26,445 nt of DNA from Sphaeroforma arctica JP610 (taxonomy: Eukaryota > Opisthokonta > Ichthyosporea > Ichthyophonida), in contig NW_014040461.1 of assembly GCF_001186125.1 (NCBI RefSeq), positions 54,661 to 81,105 of the forward strand, given 5' to 3'. A model generated the notes under the pieces. The model was not told the origin of the DNA and made no database searches. It was given only the letters and a program-made list of their open reading frames with translations. A program made the position numbers and the translations under genes. Shown piece after piece: positions 1 to 7,880 of the stretch (positions are counted from its first letter, which is position 1; each line of letters begins with the position of its first letter).

Positions 1-199
1 ATGTATGTATGTATGTATATATGTTATATATATATAAATATACACCATGCATGGTGAAGAATCTAATTTTTCCATAGTGTGCAAGCACAGAGAATTAATT
101 TCCAGTTGTACTCACGCACATATCTAGTCATGTTGTACGGTTTTTGTCGTATTTGTCGTATTCTGTGACACAATTCATTCGTCTCTTCGATATGCTCAG
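1..199. other. AT-rich lead-in, no gene seen
   Basis: The stretch starts with an ATGT/TA microsatellite (about 1-45) and then has no convincing exon. It ends in a CAG at 197-199 that I use as the splice acceptor of the first visible exon of the plus-strand gene, so most of it is probably intron. Confidence 0.5.
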
Positions 200-650
200 A
201 ATACAACACCAACGGAGGTAGGGACTTTTTCTCACCGCCAAAACCGAAACCAGTGGTCACCTTTGGCCAACTACAGCCGAAAGCACTCGGAATCGAAGCC
301 GCGACTGAGGGGTGTGTGCACATCTACTGTGTTTATTTAACATGTGGATGTGTACCTGAGTGTTGTCTGGAGCTATATTCATTTGCGTATATGAATGTAT
401 GCCTGTGTTGTGTCTGGAATTATATTCATTTGCATATATGAATGTATGCCTGTGTTGTGCTTGGAATTATATTAATTCCATTTGTGTCTGTAGTATTCGT
501 TTGTTTATGTGGATGTATAATTATTCCTCGTCTGTGGTTAGTGGAAATGGAAATTTGGAGACAAACCGTGTGTGCATTCTATTTAACTGCCCAAGTCATC
601 ACCTTCGGTCAATAACAACCGAAAACACTTGCAATCATAACCGGGACGTG

Positions 651-716
<66 letters not shown>

Positions 717-2463
717 AATATATTTGTTAGCTCTGAGTAACTTTGTTAAATATAGTAAGCCAACCCTAAATCAAATGCGACACCAATTCAATGGACACAT
801 ATGAGCGGTGTAATTGACCATGTATGTATAAAAATCACCCAATTTGTGATTTTAATATGCACAACGCACACCCAATTTCAGAATTTTATATGCGCTACAC
901 ACACCCTATTCCTAATTTTCGTATGACAACACACACACCATTCCTGGTTTTCATATGCACAACACACACCCGATACCTTATTTTTATATGCGCAGCATAC
1001 CTAATTCCTGGTTTTCATGTGCACTACACTCACCCAGACATTTCATATACACTCCACGCACCCAATCACTAACCTTCATATTCACATCACACACACATCA
1101 CACACCCAATTCCGTTTTGGTATGTAAGGTGGAACGCTTCCCTTCGACCACGTCATTGGACTTGTGCTTTATATTAAATTCTCTCCTCTTGTTCCATATG
1201 TAGCACTCAAAAGCCAAAAGTGAACCCAAAATCGAGACCCTTGAAGCGGAAAACGCCAAATTCATTATTTGGCGCCAGCAATTCATCAGAAACGTTTGCG
1301 GGGATTGAAGCGGTGGAGGGTATGTCGGGGGATTGAAGCGGTGAAGGGTATGTCGGGGAATTGATTGTCTTTGGTTTTGGCAATACGCATATGCAGGCAT
1401 ACACTCCATCTGCCCGTTGTTCATCGAGTGACTCGCTCAATATATACAGATATGATATATGTATCTGTATTGAAAGACCTTATTCAATCTGTAACTTTAT
1501 CTATAGTAGACATGCGTGTACCTTCTTGTTGAAGTATATGTTCTGCACATGTAGTTTTCACGCGCACTCGATGTGTGCATTGATATAAATATGATATATG
1601 TGTCCATATGTAGAGACCTTTACATCTGCGCATCTATTTTTAGAAGACATGTGCATACCTATTTATAGAAGTCATGTGTATCCCTTTCTGGAGGTATGTG
1701 TTATGTACGTGTAAGTTTCATACACTCGATATCCTCATTGTTCGTTAAGTGATTCTCTCAAATATATTGTTATGATATATATTTAGAAGACAAGTGTATT
1801 TTTATATGAAAGTATATACTCTGCATGTGTAAGTCTCCTCTTTATCACCTTTATATATATATATATATATATATATAGACTCGAATATCCATGTAGGAAA
1901 GTATATAACGAATTCCTTAGAATTATGCATTTATATTATGAATTTAGGGATCGCACAATCTTTCCTGTATGTGTACAGGCTTATAGTACGTAAAGTACGC
2001 AAAACAAGATACCGTTAACTTGGTCCTTAGCGTGAGAGGTCAGTCTGCTGGCAAGACAAAAACGTATATACCCAATACCTCACACAAACTTCGTATCAGG
2101 TACACATGCACTTATTCCTACCTATCTAGTCTACCCCTACCACAGACACTCGAGTGTGTATGAGCTTCATTGTCATGTACATACACTTGAGTATGTGTGT
2201 TCTCATATGCCAACTTGTGCTTCCTCTACAGCCAACAAAGTGCCATCTGAGGCTGAACTACAGGGATCTAAGCCGTACATGACTGAGGTGGGATTGTACT
2301 GCAACTGAATAGGTTGCCCTTGTGATGTATCCATCCGAGTGTATACGTCTTTCTGTGCGAAGCAAGCAAGTGTGTGTATTTAATTGGTAACATATCTAAG
2401 ACCCATCAAGAATGACCCTATGATAAGTATCTCTCTACCACTTCAGTGATCGTACAACCAATG

Positions 2464-2494
<31 letters not shown>

Positions 2495-3480
2495 CTGTGT
2501 CTGTGACAGTGTCCTAAACCCCAAACTCTAAACCCTAGAATATTCTGGAATTCTTCTCTCGGGTGTTCCAATACCTTATTCCGCTCTCTTTCTTGCACGC
2601 CCCAGGTGAAGCGAATTAAGAAGGATCAATACAAGAACTTTATGCTACTGCTGCTGGTAAGTGCAGAGCCACCTGTAGTTGTAATGAAGTTCCCAGGTAA
2701 CGCATCAATCAGCTGTCCACTTATACATACACACACGCACACACATACGCGCGCACACACACACACACACATACGCGCGCGCGCACACACACACAATATG
2801 TTATTCTGATTAGACTTCCTTGTTCCCAATTTCCTTACGTGTTTGCCTATTTCCTCACTTATTTCCTATTTTCGTTACTAATGTGCTTCTTTCACTACTT
2901 GTTTCCTATTTTCGTTACCTACGTGCTTATTCTCGCACTTGTTTCCTGCTTGCGTTACTTATTTGCGTATTTACTCACTTGTTCCCTACTCCCCGTACTC
3001 CCTTCTGGTCTCGGTTGGGATGGAGTTTAGAATGCGAAAAGGGGTAAAGTATCGGCGCACCAACTCCTTGATCAGGTCAACCAGATGTTTGGGGACACAC
3101 CTCATCTGCTCAGAGCCTTCAGGTGCGTTCGCTATGGTGTTACGGGTGATACTAGGCGTTTCTTGAACACAGTGTATGCATATGACAAAGACATGCCTGC
3201 GACTGTGTATGTGTATAAACTCAGGTTTACTAACGTATATATACCCACTGTAGATGTGTGTATACTCAGGTCTCTTGACGTATATATACCCACTGTAGAT
3301 GTGTATATACTCAGGTTTACTGACGTATACATGCCCACTGTAGATGTGAATCACACTTCCAAATGCGCGCTCAGGTGTCCGTTCTCCTCTCACCCGTGGT
3401 GCTTCATCTCTGTGTGCAGGCAATTCTTGCCCCCAAAGGACCTGCCTCTATGGGACCAACGCATGTCCACGGCACTCTGA
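200..3480 (+). CDS. C-terminal six exons of a harmonin-homology/PAH-domain protein (RTEL1-like or SIN3-like)
   Basis: Six GT-AG exons are proposed: 200-311, 1204-1319, 2232-2287, 2606-2656, 3031-3122 and 3420-3480 (TGA). All junction phases agree (2, 1, 0, 0, 2), giving 161 residues plus a stop after two leading partial-codon bases; the 5' part lies upstream of the window. Exons 1-2 encode a Pro/Lys-rich linker (KPKVNPKSRPLKRKTP). Exons 3-6 encode about 75 residues with the spacing of a helical bundle: YMTEVKRIKK, DQYKNF, LLDQVNQMF, PHLLRAF, then QFLPPKDLPLWDQR. PAH domains of SIN3 end in F-x-x-FLP. The harmonin-N-like domain of RTEL1, a telomere and DNA-repair helicase, ends in F-x-x-FV followed by about 15 residues, which fits this tail better. 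The domain would serve protein-protein contacts, probably in the nucleus. The fold call is fairly secure; the family is not. Donors are GTGTGT, GTATGT, GTGGGA, GTAAGT and GTGCGT; the third is the weakest. Confidence 0.62.
366..475. repeat. Minisatellite, 47-bp unit, 2.3 copies
   Basis: Copies start at 366, 413 and 460 (the last partial). Each begins CTGGA and contains ATTCATTTG followed by ATATGAATGTATGCC. The first two copies differ at only a few positions. The open frame across it is a product of the repeat. Confidence 0.85.
590..647 (+). pseudogene. Decayed copy of exon 1 end and its donor, inside intron 1
   Basis: From about 594 the sequence follows exon 1 (from about 255) at roughly 75-80% by eye, with TCACCTT, GG, CAA, CCGAAA and CACT in the same order. 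It continues up to a GACGTGTAT that matches the exon's splice-donor region. In the exon 1 frame it now contains a stop (TAA at 612-614), so it cannot be an alternative exon in that frame. It is best read as a partial duplication of the host exon that has decayed. Confidence 0.6.
650..716. repeat. Compound TA/TG microsatellite
   Basis: A run of alternating TA with one TGTA interruption passes directly into (TG)n. It lies in intron 1. Confidence 0.95.
824..1115. repeat. Degenerate minisatellite of roughly 36-bp units
   Basis: About seven imperfect units of the type CACCCAATTCCTGATTTTCATATGCACAACA follow one another. Unit length varies. Because each unit carries CACACACCC and TTCATATGC words, several frames stay open by chance; I do not treat them as coding. 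Confidence 0.75.
1306..1350 (+). repeat. Tandem duplication of an exon end and its splice donor
   Basis: The words GGGATTGAAGCGGTG and GGGTATGTCGG occur twice, 28 bp apart, so two GTATGT donors lie at 1320 and 1348. Using the first keeps phase with the next exon. Reading on to the second meets a TGA (1334-1336), so only the proximal donor gives an open message. Confidence 0.7.
1320..2231 (+). other. Intron 2 of the PAH/HHD-domain gene
   Basis: A 912-bp intron from GTATGT to TCCTCTACAG. It is AT-rich with TA microsatellite at 1852-1876 and many diverged words such as TATGATATATGT and AGAAGACATGTG. No coding signal was found on either strand. Confidence 0.55.
2463..2498. repeat. TA/TG microsatellite
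   Basis: (TA)n followed by (TG)n inside intron 3 (2288-2605). Confidence 0.9.
2513..2538. repeat. Short telomere-like CCCTAAA tract
   Basis: Three imperfect heptamers of the CCCTAAA (TTTAGGG) kind lie in intron 3. A second such tract lies at 11651-11671. Both are too short to be a telomere and may be chance or a scar of break repair. Confidence 0.45.
2724..2795. repeat. CA/CG alternating tract
   Basis: (CA)n interrupted twice by pure CG runs (CGCGCG). Nearly all steps alternate purine and pyrimidine. It lies in intron 4 (2657-3030). Confidence 0.95.
2818..3000. repeat. Minisatellite, exact 40-bp period, about 4.5 copies
   Basis: CTT-starting units begin at 2818, 2858, 2898, 2938 and 2978 (partial), each followed by a TTCC word and a CGTTAC-like core. 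The plus strand is very pyrimidine-rich, and the array ends about 30 bp before the acceptor of exon 5 (TTTAG at 3026-3030), so it could serve as its polypyrimidine tract. Confidence 0.9.
3220..3354. repeat. Minisatellite, exact 45-bp period, 3 copies
   Basis: Units start CTCAGG at 3220, 3265 and 3310 and contain CCCACTGTAGATGTG. The array fills much of intron 5 (3123-3419). Open frames on both strands across it come from the repeat. Confidence 0.92.
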
Positions 3481-3909
3481 ACAACAGTAGAGAACCAGTA
3501 CCCCGCCAGTGTGGACGAAGTTCGGTACTTTGATGGGAGTGAGACACACTTAGTAATCAGTGCCTGTTCACGGAACGCATATCACCTTTGTGGTGCAGGT
3601 ACACAGTCAATGTGGTTTTCCTGAATTAGTTTGCAACTTGGCGGCTCTGAAGAATGTGTACGGGAGAGAGGGTGTGTCATCTGCTGTATGACCGCATGTG
3701 CAGTGTTAGCACATAGCTAGTATGGTTTTCTTTGGGAAGTTCGGGACTTAGCGAGGCATATGTCAACTGCTCTCGTACCACATATGCAGTGAGAGCTCAT
3801 AGCCAGTATGGTTTCCCTTGAGAAGTTCGGAACCTCTAAACGACTGCCAAGAGTCTCAAAATGAGTGCAAGTCAAGCGCACTCTGGATACCATTGAGAGC
3901 GAAAGTTTT
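3481..3909. other. Spacer between convergent genes, with a diverged 86-bp-spaced direct repeat
   Basis: The stretch follows the plus-strand stop and precedes the last proposed minus-strand stop. A block at 3681-3752 recurs at 3767-3838 at about 75% by eye (CTGCT, ATGCAGTG, AGTATGGTTT, AAGTTCGG in both). I see no clear polyadenylation signal on either strand. Confidence 0.6.
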
Positions 3910-4430
3910 CTATAGTCCGTTGTTCGAGACTGCATCAAATAGCCCAAAGTTGAACTGAAACATCGAATGGTTGAAAGTATCAGGCCACATAGATTTAGCA
4001 ACAAATAAATAAGGTAAATGCACGCATATGCGGATAGCATTTGAACTAGCGATAAATGTTGTCGAGTTAGAGCGTACACTGACAAGAACGTTACCTTCGC
4101 TATGCACCCTATCACATTCGTCTTTAAATTGATAGATTCGTTCTTTACATCCAATACTTTCTTCTTTATTCACAATTGTTCGACACTTACTAATATAGCA
4201 AGTTCTGGTCGCGATTTTGCATGTGCCTCCTCACATCTTTCATCGTCTTGGTTATCGCGTTCTCGTGTAAGTCATTACCTTCGCCGTTCCAGCGGGAAGA
4301 CATACTCGACAGTTTACTATGGGAGACATTTCGCAGGTGGCGTGACGGGATAAGGAAGTCAGCGTCGTTGCAATCCATATCGTCTTCGGAGTGGTACTCC
4401 GTGTGGTCCAATTGCACACAGCTGCTCAAG
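3910..4430 (-). CDS. Probable 3' exons of the 61-residue-repeat protein gene
   Basis: Below the stop of the large frame, the same frame stays open from about 4432 to 4191 with coding-like content (EDDMDCNDADF, KDVRRHMQNRDQN). It ends in a perfect donor, GTAAGT, at 4190-4185, just before a stop. An acceptor TTGTCAG ends at 4079. The exon then starting at 4078 keeps the phase and runs to a TAG at 3910-3912. The likely reading is that an intron spans the stop at 4439-4441, giving a longer isoform or the main product; an acceptor such as TTGAGCAG near 4395 or CTAAG near 4437 could serve. The upstream donor is not settled. Function unknown. Confidence 0.42.
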
Positions 4431-4438
4431 TAGTCGGC

Positions 4439-7400
4439 TTAGGTAATCCTCGGCCTTTGGTTTGGCTCGGGGACTAGTAAGGGAAACTTGGGGATGTTAT
4501 CCTTTTTTTGACAAAAAGGGTCACAGCCGTCCGTTTGTTCGTTGGCAAAGAAAATGGGTTTGTTCTTGTCCTTATTCTCAACCCGTTTTCCAGGAAAGCC
4601 GCCCATACTGGTAGACCGTAAGGCGTTTTCCTTCGCCGCGGCAGTACTACTATCGCTTAACTGGAGTTTCTGTTCACTAGATCGCCTGCCCTTGAAGTAC
4701 GTGTTCCGTGGCAATGAAGCCTTCTTTGGATTCAATGGGCTTGCCACTATCGCTGATGAGTTGCGCACACCCTTCAAAGGTTGGAGTGCGGTGGTCCCTA
4801 CAGGGGCGCTACTAGAGCACTTGAAGTTATGCGATACTCTCCCTTCTGCACTAACCTCGGCTTGCGACATGTTAGTACACACGTCTGCTGCGGGAGTGCC
4901 ATTCCTAGAGTCTGAAAGTTGAGTACGTGGTCGAGGGCGTGGTTGTATATGAAATCGGGGTCCTGTTTGACCAGTCGTAGTCTGAGAAGAATTCACGCCA
5001 TATTCACCTGCTGACATACAGCTCCTTAAGGCCGGTGCCGTTTGGAGGGAACCACGACCACTCGTAGTAGTATACCATAAGCTTCGTGAGTCGGTAGCAT
5101 TGTCTTGGTGAGAACGCATCGCACTTGAACTACTTTGTGCGGCGTCTCCGCTGCTACTGACAGCGCTCAATGCCCTGTAATTGTCGTTAGGCTCGGATTG
5201 CGTCCAGACCAGGTCCTCATCCTTTGTATGCACACCACCATGCTCTGAGCGCGAAGAAGTATATACACCACTGTCGGTTGCATGTCGAGATATCTTAGAA
5301 CTAGTTTTCATCACACTCTCCTTGCAATTTTTTTGCACGACTTGTGTTGTAGATCGACAGACCAAGGCAGACGGCCGCGGTCGCGGTCGCATGGTCAACC
5401 CTGATGCTGGCGAACCCAACATAGTCGTCGATTTTGTAGCAACGGGTGTCGATCTCGACGATGCCATCATGTGCACAGGTGAAGCATTATTAGAGTGTTG
5501 GTATGTTCTTGACGGTCTCGGAGAAACCCTTGGTGCACTCTGAACGTTCGCAAACAGCGTTGGTCCACCACTGTTTTTACAGTCAATCGATACACTTGCC
5601 GGCGCGATGGTTTCAGTGAAGCATTTTTTTTTATACTGTATACAACGGGAGTTGGGAGAATCTTGAGAACTCGTAATTTGTGAATTGGATTTGTAGCTCT
5701 CAGTCTTCGAAGGATGGGTTGAGTTGTTTGCTTTCATCGTTCGGAAGTATTTAATGTCGATTGGATGGCTGATAGATGATTCGAGGTCGCCATAAGATCG
5801 CTGCTTTCTGAGTTGATTGTATTGCAGACTTGCCGTACAGTCCGTCTTCTCACTAGTAAAAGGTGCGGATTCATATCTCTCAGTCTCCTCCGAAGGGTGG
5901 GGTGAGTTGTTTGCTTTCATCGTTCGGAAATATTTAATGTCGATGGGATGACTTGTAGATGATTCGATGTCGCCATAAGATCGATTATTTCCGAGTTGAT
6001 TGCATTGCAGACTTGCCGTACAGTCCGTCATCTCACTAGTAACAGGTTCGGATTCATATCTCTCAGTCTCCTCCGAAGGGTGGGGTGAGCTGTTTGCTTT
6101 CATCATTCGGAAGTATTTAATGTCGATTGGATGGCTTGTAGATGATTCAAGGTCGCCATAAGATCGTTGCTTTCTGAGTTGATTGCATTGCAGACTTGCC
6201 ATACAGTCCGTCATCTCACTAGTAAAAGGTGCAGATTCATATCTCTCAGTCTCCTCCGAAGAGTGGGGTGAGTTGTTTGCTTTCATCGTTCGGAAATATT
6301 TAATGTCGATTGGATGGCTCGTAGATGATTCGATGTCGCCATAAGATCGATTTTTTCTGAGTTGATTGCATTGCAGTCTCGCCGTACTGTCGATCATCTC
6401 ATATGTAAAAGGTGCGATGTCTCCACAAGAGTATTGTTCCCTCACTTCTCCGCTGGTTGGCGTTATCGATCTTAAAGCTTGTCGAGCAATCGTAGGCTGT
6501 GTGATATTTCCTGTCATCTTGGACTTCGGAGTATCAGAGGTAGGAGCGATCTGCTTTGCTTTCATTGGCCGTATACACGACTTGCGTACATTGATTGACG
6601 CAGTTGATGGTAAACTCACCGTTGTTGACAGCATCTTGGCTCGGTCAGTAACAGGTTTCATAGCAGATTTAGGCGTATGTAGGTGGTCGAGTTTTGACAC
6701 CACCTGTTTAACGATAACATCGTCATAAACTCCCGTGGCAGATTGTACGCTAGCCAATATTTGAACGCCATCATGCTGCTCGGTTGAAGGTCTAGTATGT
6801 TCACCCTTTCTGAAACTGAATGATTTGAGTTGTTCAATATCACTTCTCTGCCCTTTGCTTCGTTCGACTTGAAGGTTGCTTGGCAACAAATCTGAAACTT
6901 CAGTAGTCTTGTACCGATTTGTAATATTTGTGGACGTTTGTCTACGAGGATATTGATTGATTTTACTTATAGAATCGAGTGACAAAGACCTCACAGCCTT
7001 ACACGAACGAAGTCTGGAATCTTTCTGGATAGCCTCGCCCATGTGATATGAATAGACTCCCCACTTCCTTCCTTCATCTGGTATGACGTCCGCTACTTCA
7101 TTGTATTTTGGGTCTGAGGTCTCCAGGTTGGCATGATTGAATAGGGGATCAGTATCGTTTGCACTATATTCTAAATTAGGCTTGCTTGCTGTATTAGTCA
7201 TCGATTTGGGTTGGAATCGTGGACCTTGTGTTGAAACCGCTGATCTCTCGACGGCTATTTCGCTCCCTTTGCCTGATGATGGTGTGAGTGTGTTGTGTGA
7301 TACTAATCTAGGAGAAAAATACATGTTTGAAACATTGTGTGTGGATAAGCTAATTTCGACGTCTTGTGGCTTTGCCCATTGTGGACGATCTACTGTCTGC

Positions 7401-7501
7401 AGTAACGGATCTCGAGCAAGTTGAGGTTTTGGTTTACCACTACGTATATGCTTAACTTCTAAGGCGGACGCGTATTGTAGAACTTCTGATTTTAAGTACA
7501 T
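4439..7501 (-). CDS. Large Ser/Thr-rich protein with four 61-residue tandem repeats, function unknown
   Basis: The frame has 1020 codons and one long exon. ATG at 7501 is the first in frame after an upstream TAA. I recognise no enzyme or membrane domain. The protein is rich in Ser, Thr, Arg, Lys and Pro and is probably mostly disordered. Residues about 367-605 hold four tandem repeats with key words RSYGD, HPIDIKYFR, MKAN, EETERYES and LQCNQL. A degenerate half unit (SCGDIAPF) precedes them. Basic/proline patches (RPRPRP) follow near residues 700 and 860. The many Ser/Thr sites and basic patches suggest a regulated scaffold, cytoskeletal or nuclear role, but that is a guess. The TAA stop may be bypassed by splicing to exons at 4430-3910. 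It is convergent with the plus-strand gene. Confidence 0.72.
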   Translation of the reverse strand: MYLKSEVLQYASALEVKHIRSGKPKPQLARDPLLQTVDRPQWAKPQDVEISLSTHNVSNMYFSPRLVSHNTLTPSSGKGSEIAVERSAVSTQGPRFQPKSMTNTASKPNLEYSANDTDPLFNHANLETSDPKYNEVADVIPDEGRKWGVYSYHMGEAIQKDSRLRSCKAVRSLSLDSISKINQYPRRQTSTNITNRYKTTEVSDLLPSNLQVERSKGQRSDIEQLKSFSFRKGEHTRPSTEQHDGVQILASVQSATGVYDDVIVKQVVSKLDHLHTPKSAMKPVTDRAKMLSTTVSLPSTASINVRKSCIRPMKAKQIAPTSDTPKSKMTGNITQPTIARQALRSITPTSGEVREQYSCGDIAPFTYEMIDSTARLQCNQLRKNRSYGDIESSTSHPIDIKYFRTMKANNSPHSSEETERYESAPFTSEMTDCMASLQCNQLRKQRSYGDLESSTSHPIDIKYFRMMKANSSPHPSEETERYESEPVTSEMTDCTASLQCNQLGNNRSYGDIESSTSHPIDIKYFRTMKANNSPHPSEETERYESAPFTSEKTDCTASLQYNQLRKQRSYGDLESSISHPIDIKYFRTMKANNSTHPSKTESYKSNSQITSSQDSPNSRCIQYKKKCFTETIAPASVSIDCKNSGGPTLFANVQSAPRVSPRPSRTYQHSNNASPVHMMASSRSTPVATKSTTMLGSPASGLTMRPRPRPSALVCRSTTQVVQKNCKESVMKTSSKISRHATDSGVYTSSRSEHGGVHTKDEDLVWTQSEPNDNYRALSAVSSSGDAAQSSSSAMRSHQDNATDSRSLWYTTTSGRGSLQTAPALRSCMSAGEYGVNSSQTTTGQTGPRFHIQPRPRPRTQLSDSRNGTPAADVCTNMSQAEVSAEGRVSHNFKCSSSAPVGTTALQPLKGVRNSSAIVASPLNPKKASLPRNTYFKGRRSSEQKLQLSDSSTAAAKENALRSTSMGGFPGKRVENKDKNKPIFFANEQTDGCDPFCQKKDNIPKFPLLVPEPNQRPRIT
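5686..6417 (-). repeat. Coding tandem repeat, exact 183-bp period, 4 units in ABAB order
   Basis: The anchor word GTCGCCATAAGATCG (plus strand) occurs at 5786, 5969, 6152 and 6335, exactly 183 bp (61 codons) apart. Units 1 and 3 share one variant (I in SYGDI, N before R) and units 2 and 4 another (L in SYGDL, Q before R). This points to duplication of a 366-bp dimer. Confidence 0.93.
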
Positions 7502-7709
7502 TATTGTATGTATTTGCAGCGGTTATACTTCCGTGTTCAAAAACTGACTTTGTTCTTCGCCAGCATCATCCTTGTTATCTGTGCCTAACTACTAAGATAT
7601 GACAGGAAATACATGTAGAATCGTACTGTACATCCGTACATATTATACGCTGCACGGCGCAGTCTCAGCTTGAACCCTTTTCAAAATCGGCCTTCAACGG
7701 AATAAGCAA
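7502..7709 (-). other. Upstream region of the repeat-protein gene
   Basis: About 200 bp between the ATG at 7501 and the MITE. No TATA box or other promoter element is evident. A short open patch around 7530-7590 on the minus strand (DDAGEEQSQ in one frame) could be a 5' exon or leader, but nothing decides it. Confidence 0.3.
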
Positions 7710-7711
7710 TA

Positions 7712-7878
7712 CAGTCAAACCTCTTTTTCTGTCTACTTTACTTTTGTCCAGTTTCAGAAGACTTATCCGTTCTAATTAGGCTCAATATTCCAATGGTACG
7801 TCCAAAAGTACTAAACAATTCCTGTCTATCTGAGTTTTAGTCCAATATTTACATTGAAACGTCAAAAAGGTCTGACTG
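7712..7878. mobile_element. Pogo/Tc1-mariner-like MITE, 167 bp, TA flanks
   Basis: The left end is CAGTCAAACCTCTTTTT and the inverted right end is CAGTCAGACCTTTTT. They differ by one substitution and a one-base gap and lie directly inside TA dinucleotides (7710-7711 and 7879-7880). CAGTCAAACCTC-like ends with TA target duplication are typical of pogo/Tigger-type elements. The inside has no reading frame, so this is a non-autonomous copy. It sits just upstream of the repeat-protein gene. Confidence 0.7.
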
Positions 7879-7880
7879 TA

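Larger units (their letters stand above)
312..1203 (+). other. Intron 1 of the PAH/HHD-domain gene
   Basis: This 892-bp intron runs from GTGTGT to a pyrimidine-rich tract and TAG. It holds a 47-bp minisatellite, a decayed exon copy, a TA/TG microsatellite and a degenerate minisatellite of roughly 36 bp, all listed separately. No gene is seen inside it. Confidence 0.55.

Noticed and set aside
360-740. Open frame of 126 codons on the plus strand
   Set aside because: It crosses the 47-bp minisatellite and a TA/TG microsatellite; its C-terminal IYIYIYVCVCV is repeat translation.
2986-3423. Open frame of 145 codons on the minus strand
   Set aside because: It is antisense to exon 5 and to the 45-bp minisatellite; the HIYSGYIYV repeats are the satellite read backwards.
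3717-4154. Open frame of 145 codons on the minus strand
   Set aside because: It overlaps the proposed last exon of the repeat-protein gene in another frame and runs through a diverged direct repeat; no splice or motif support.
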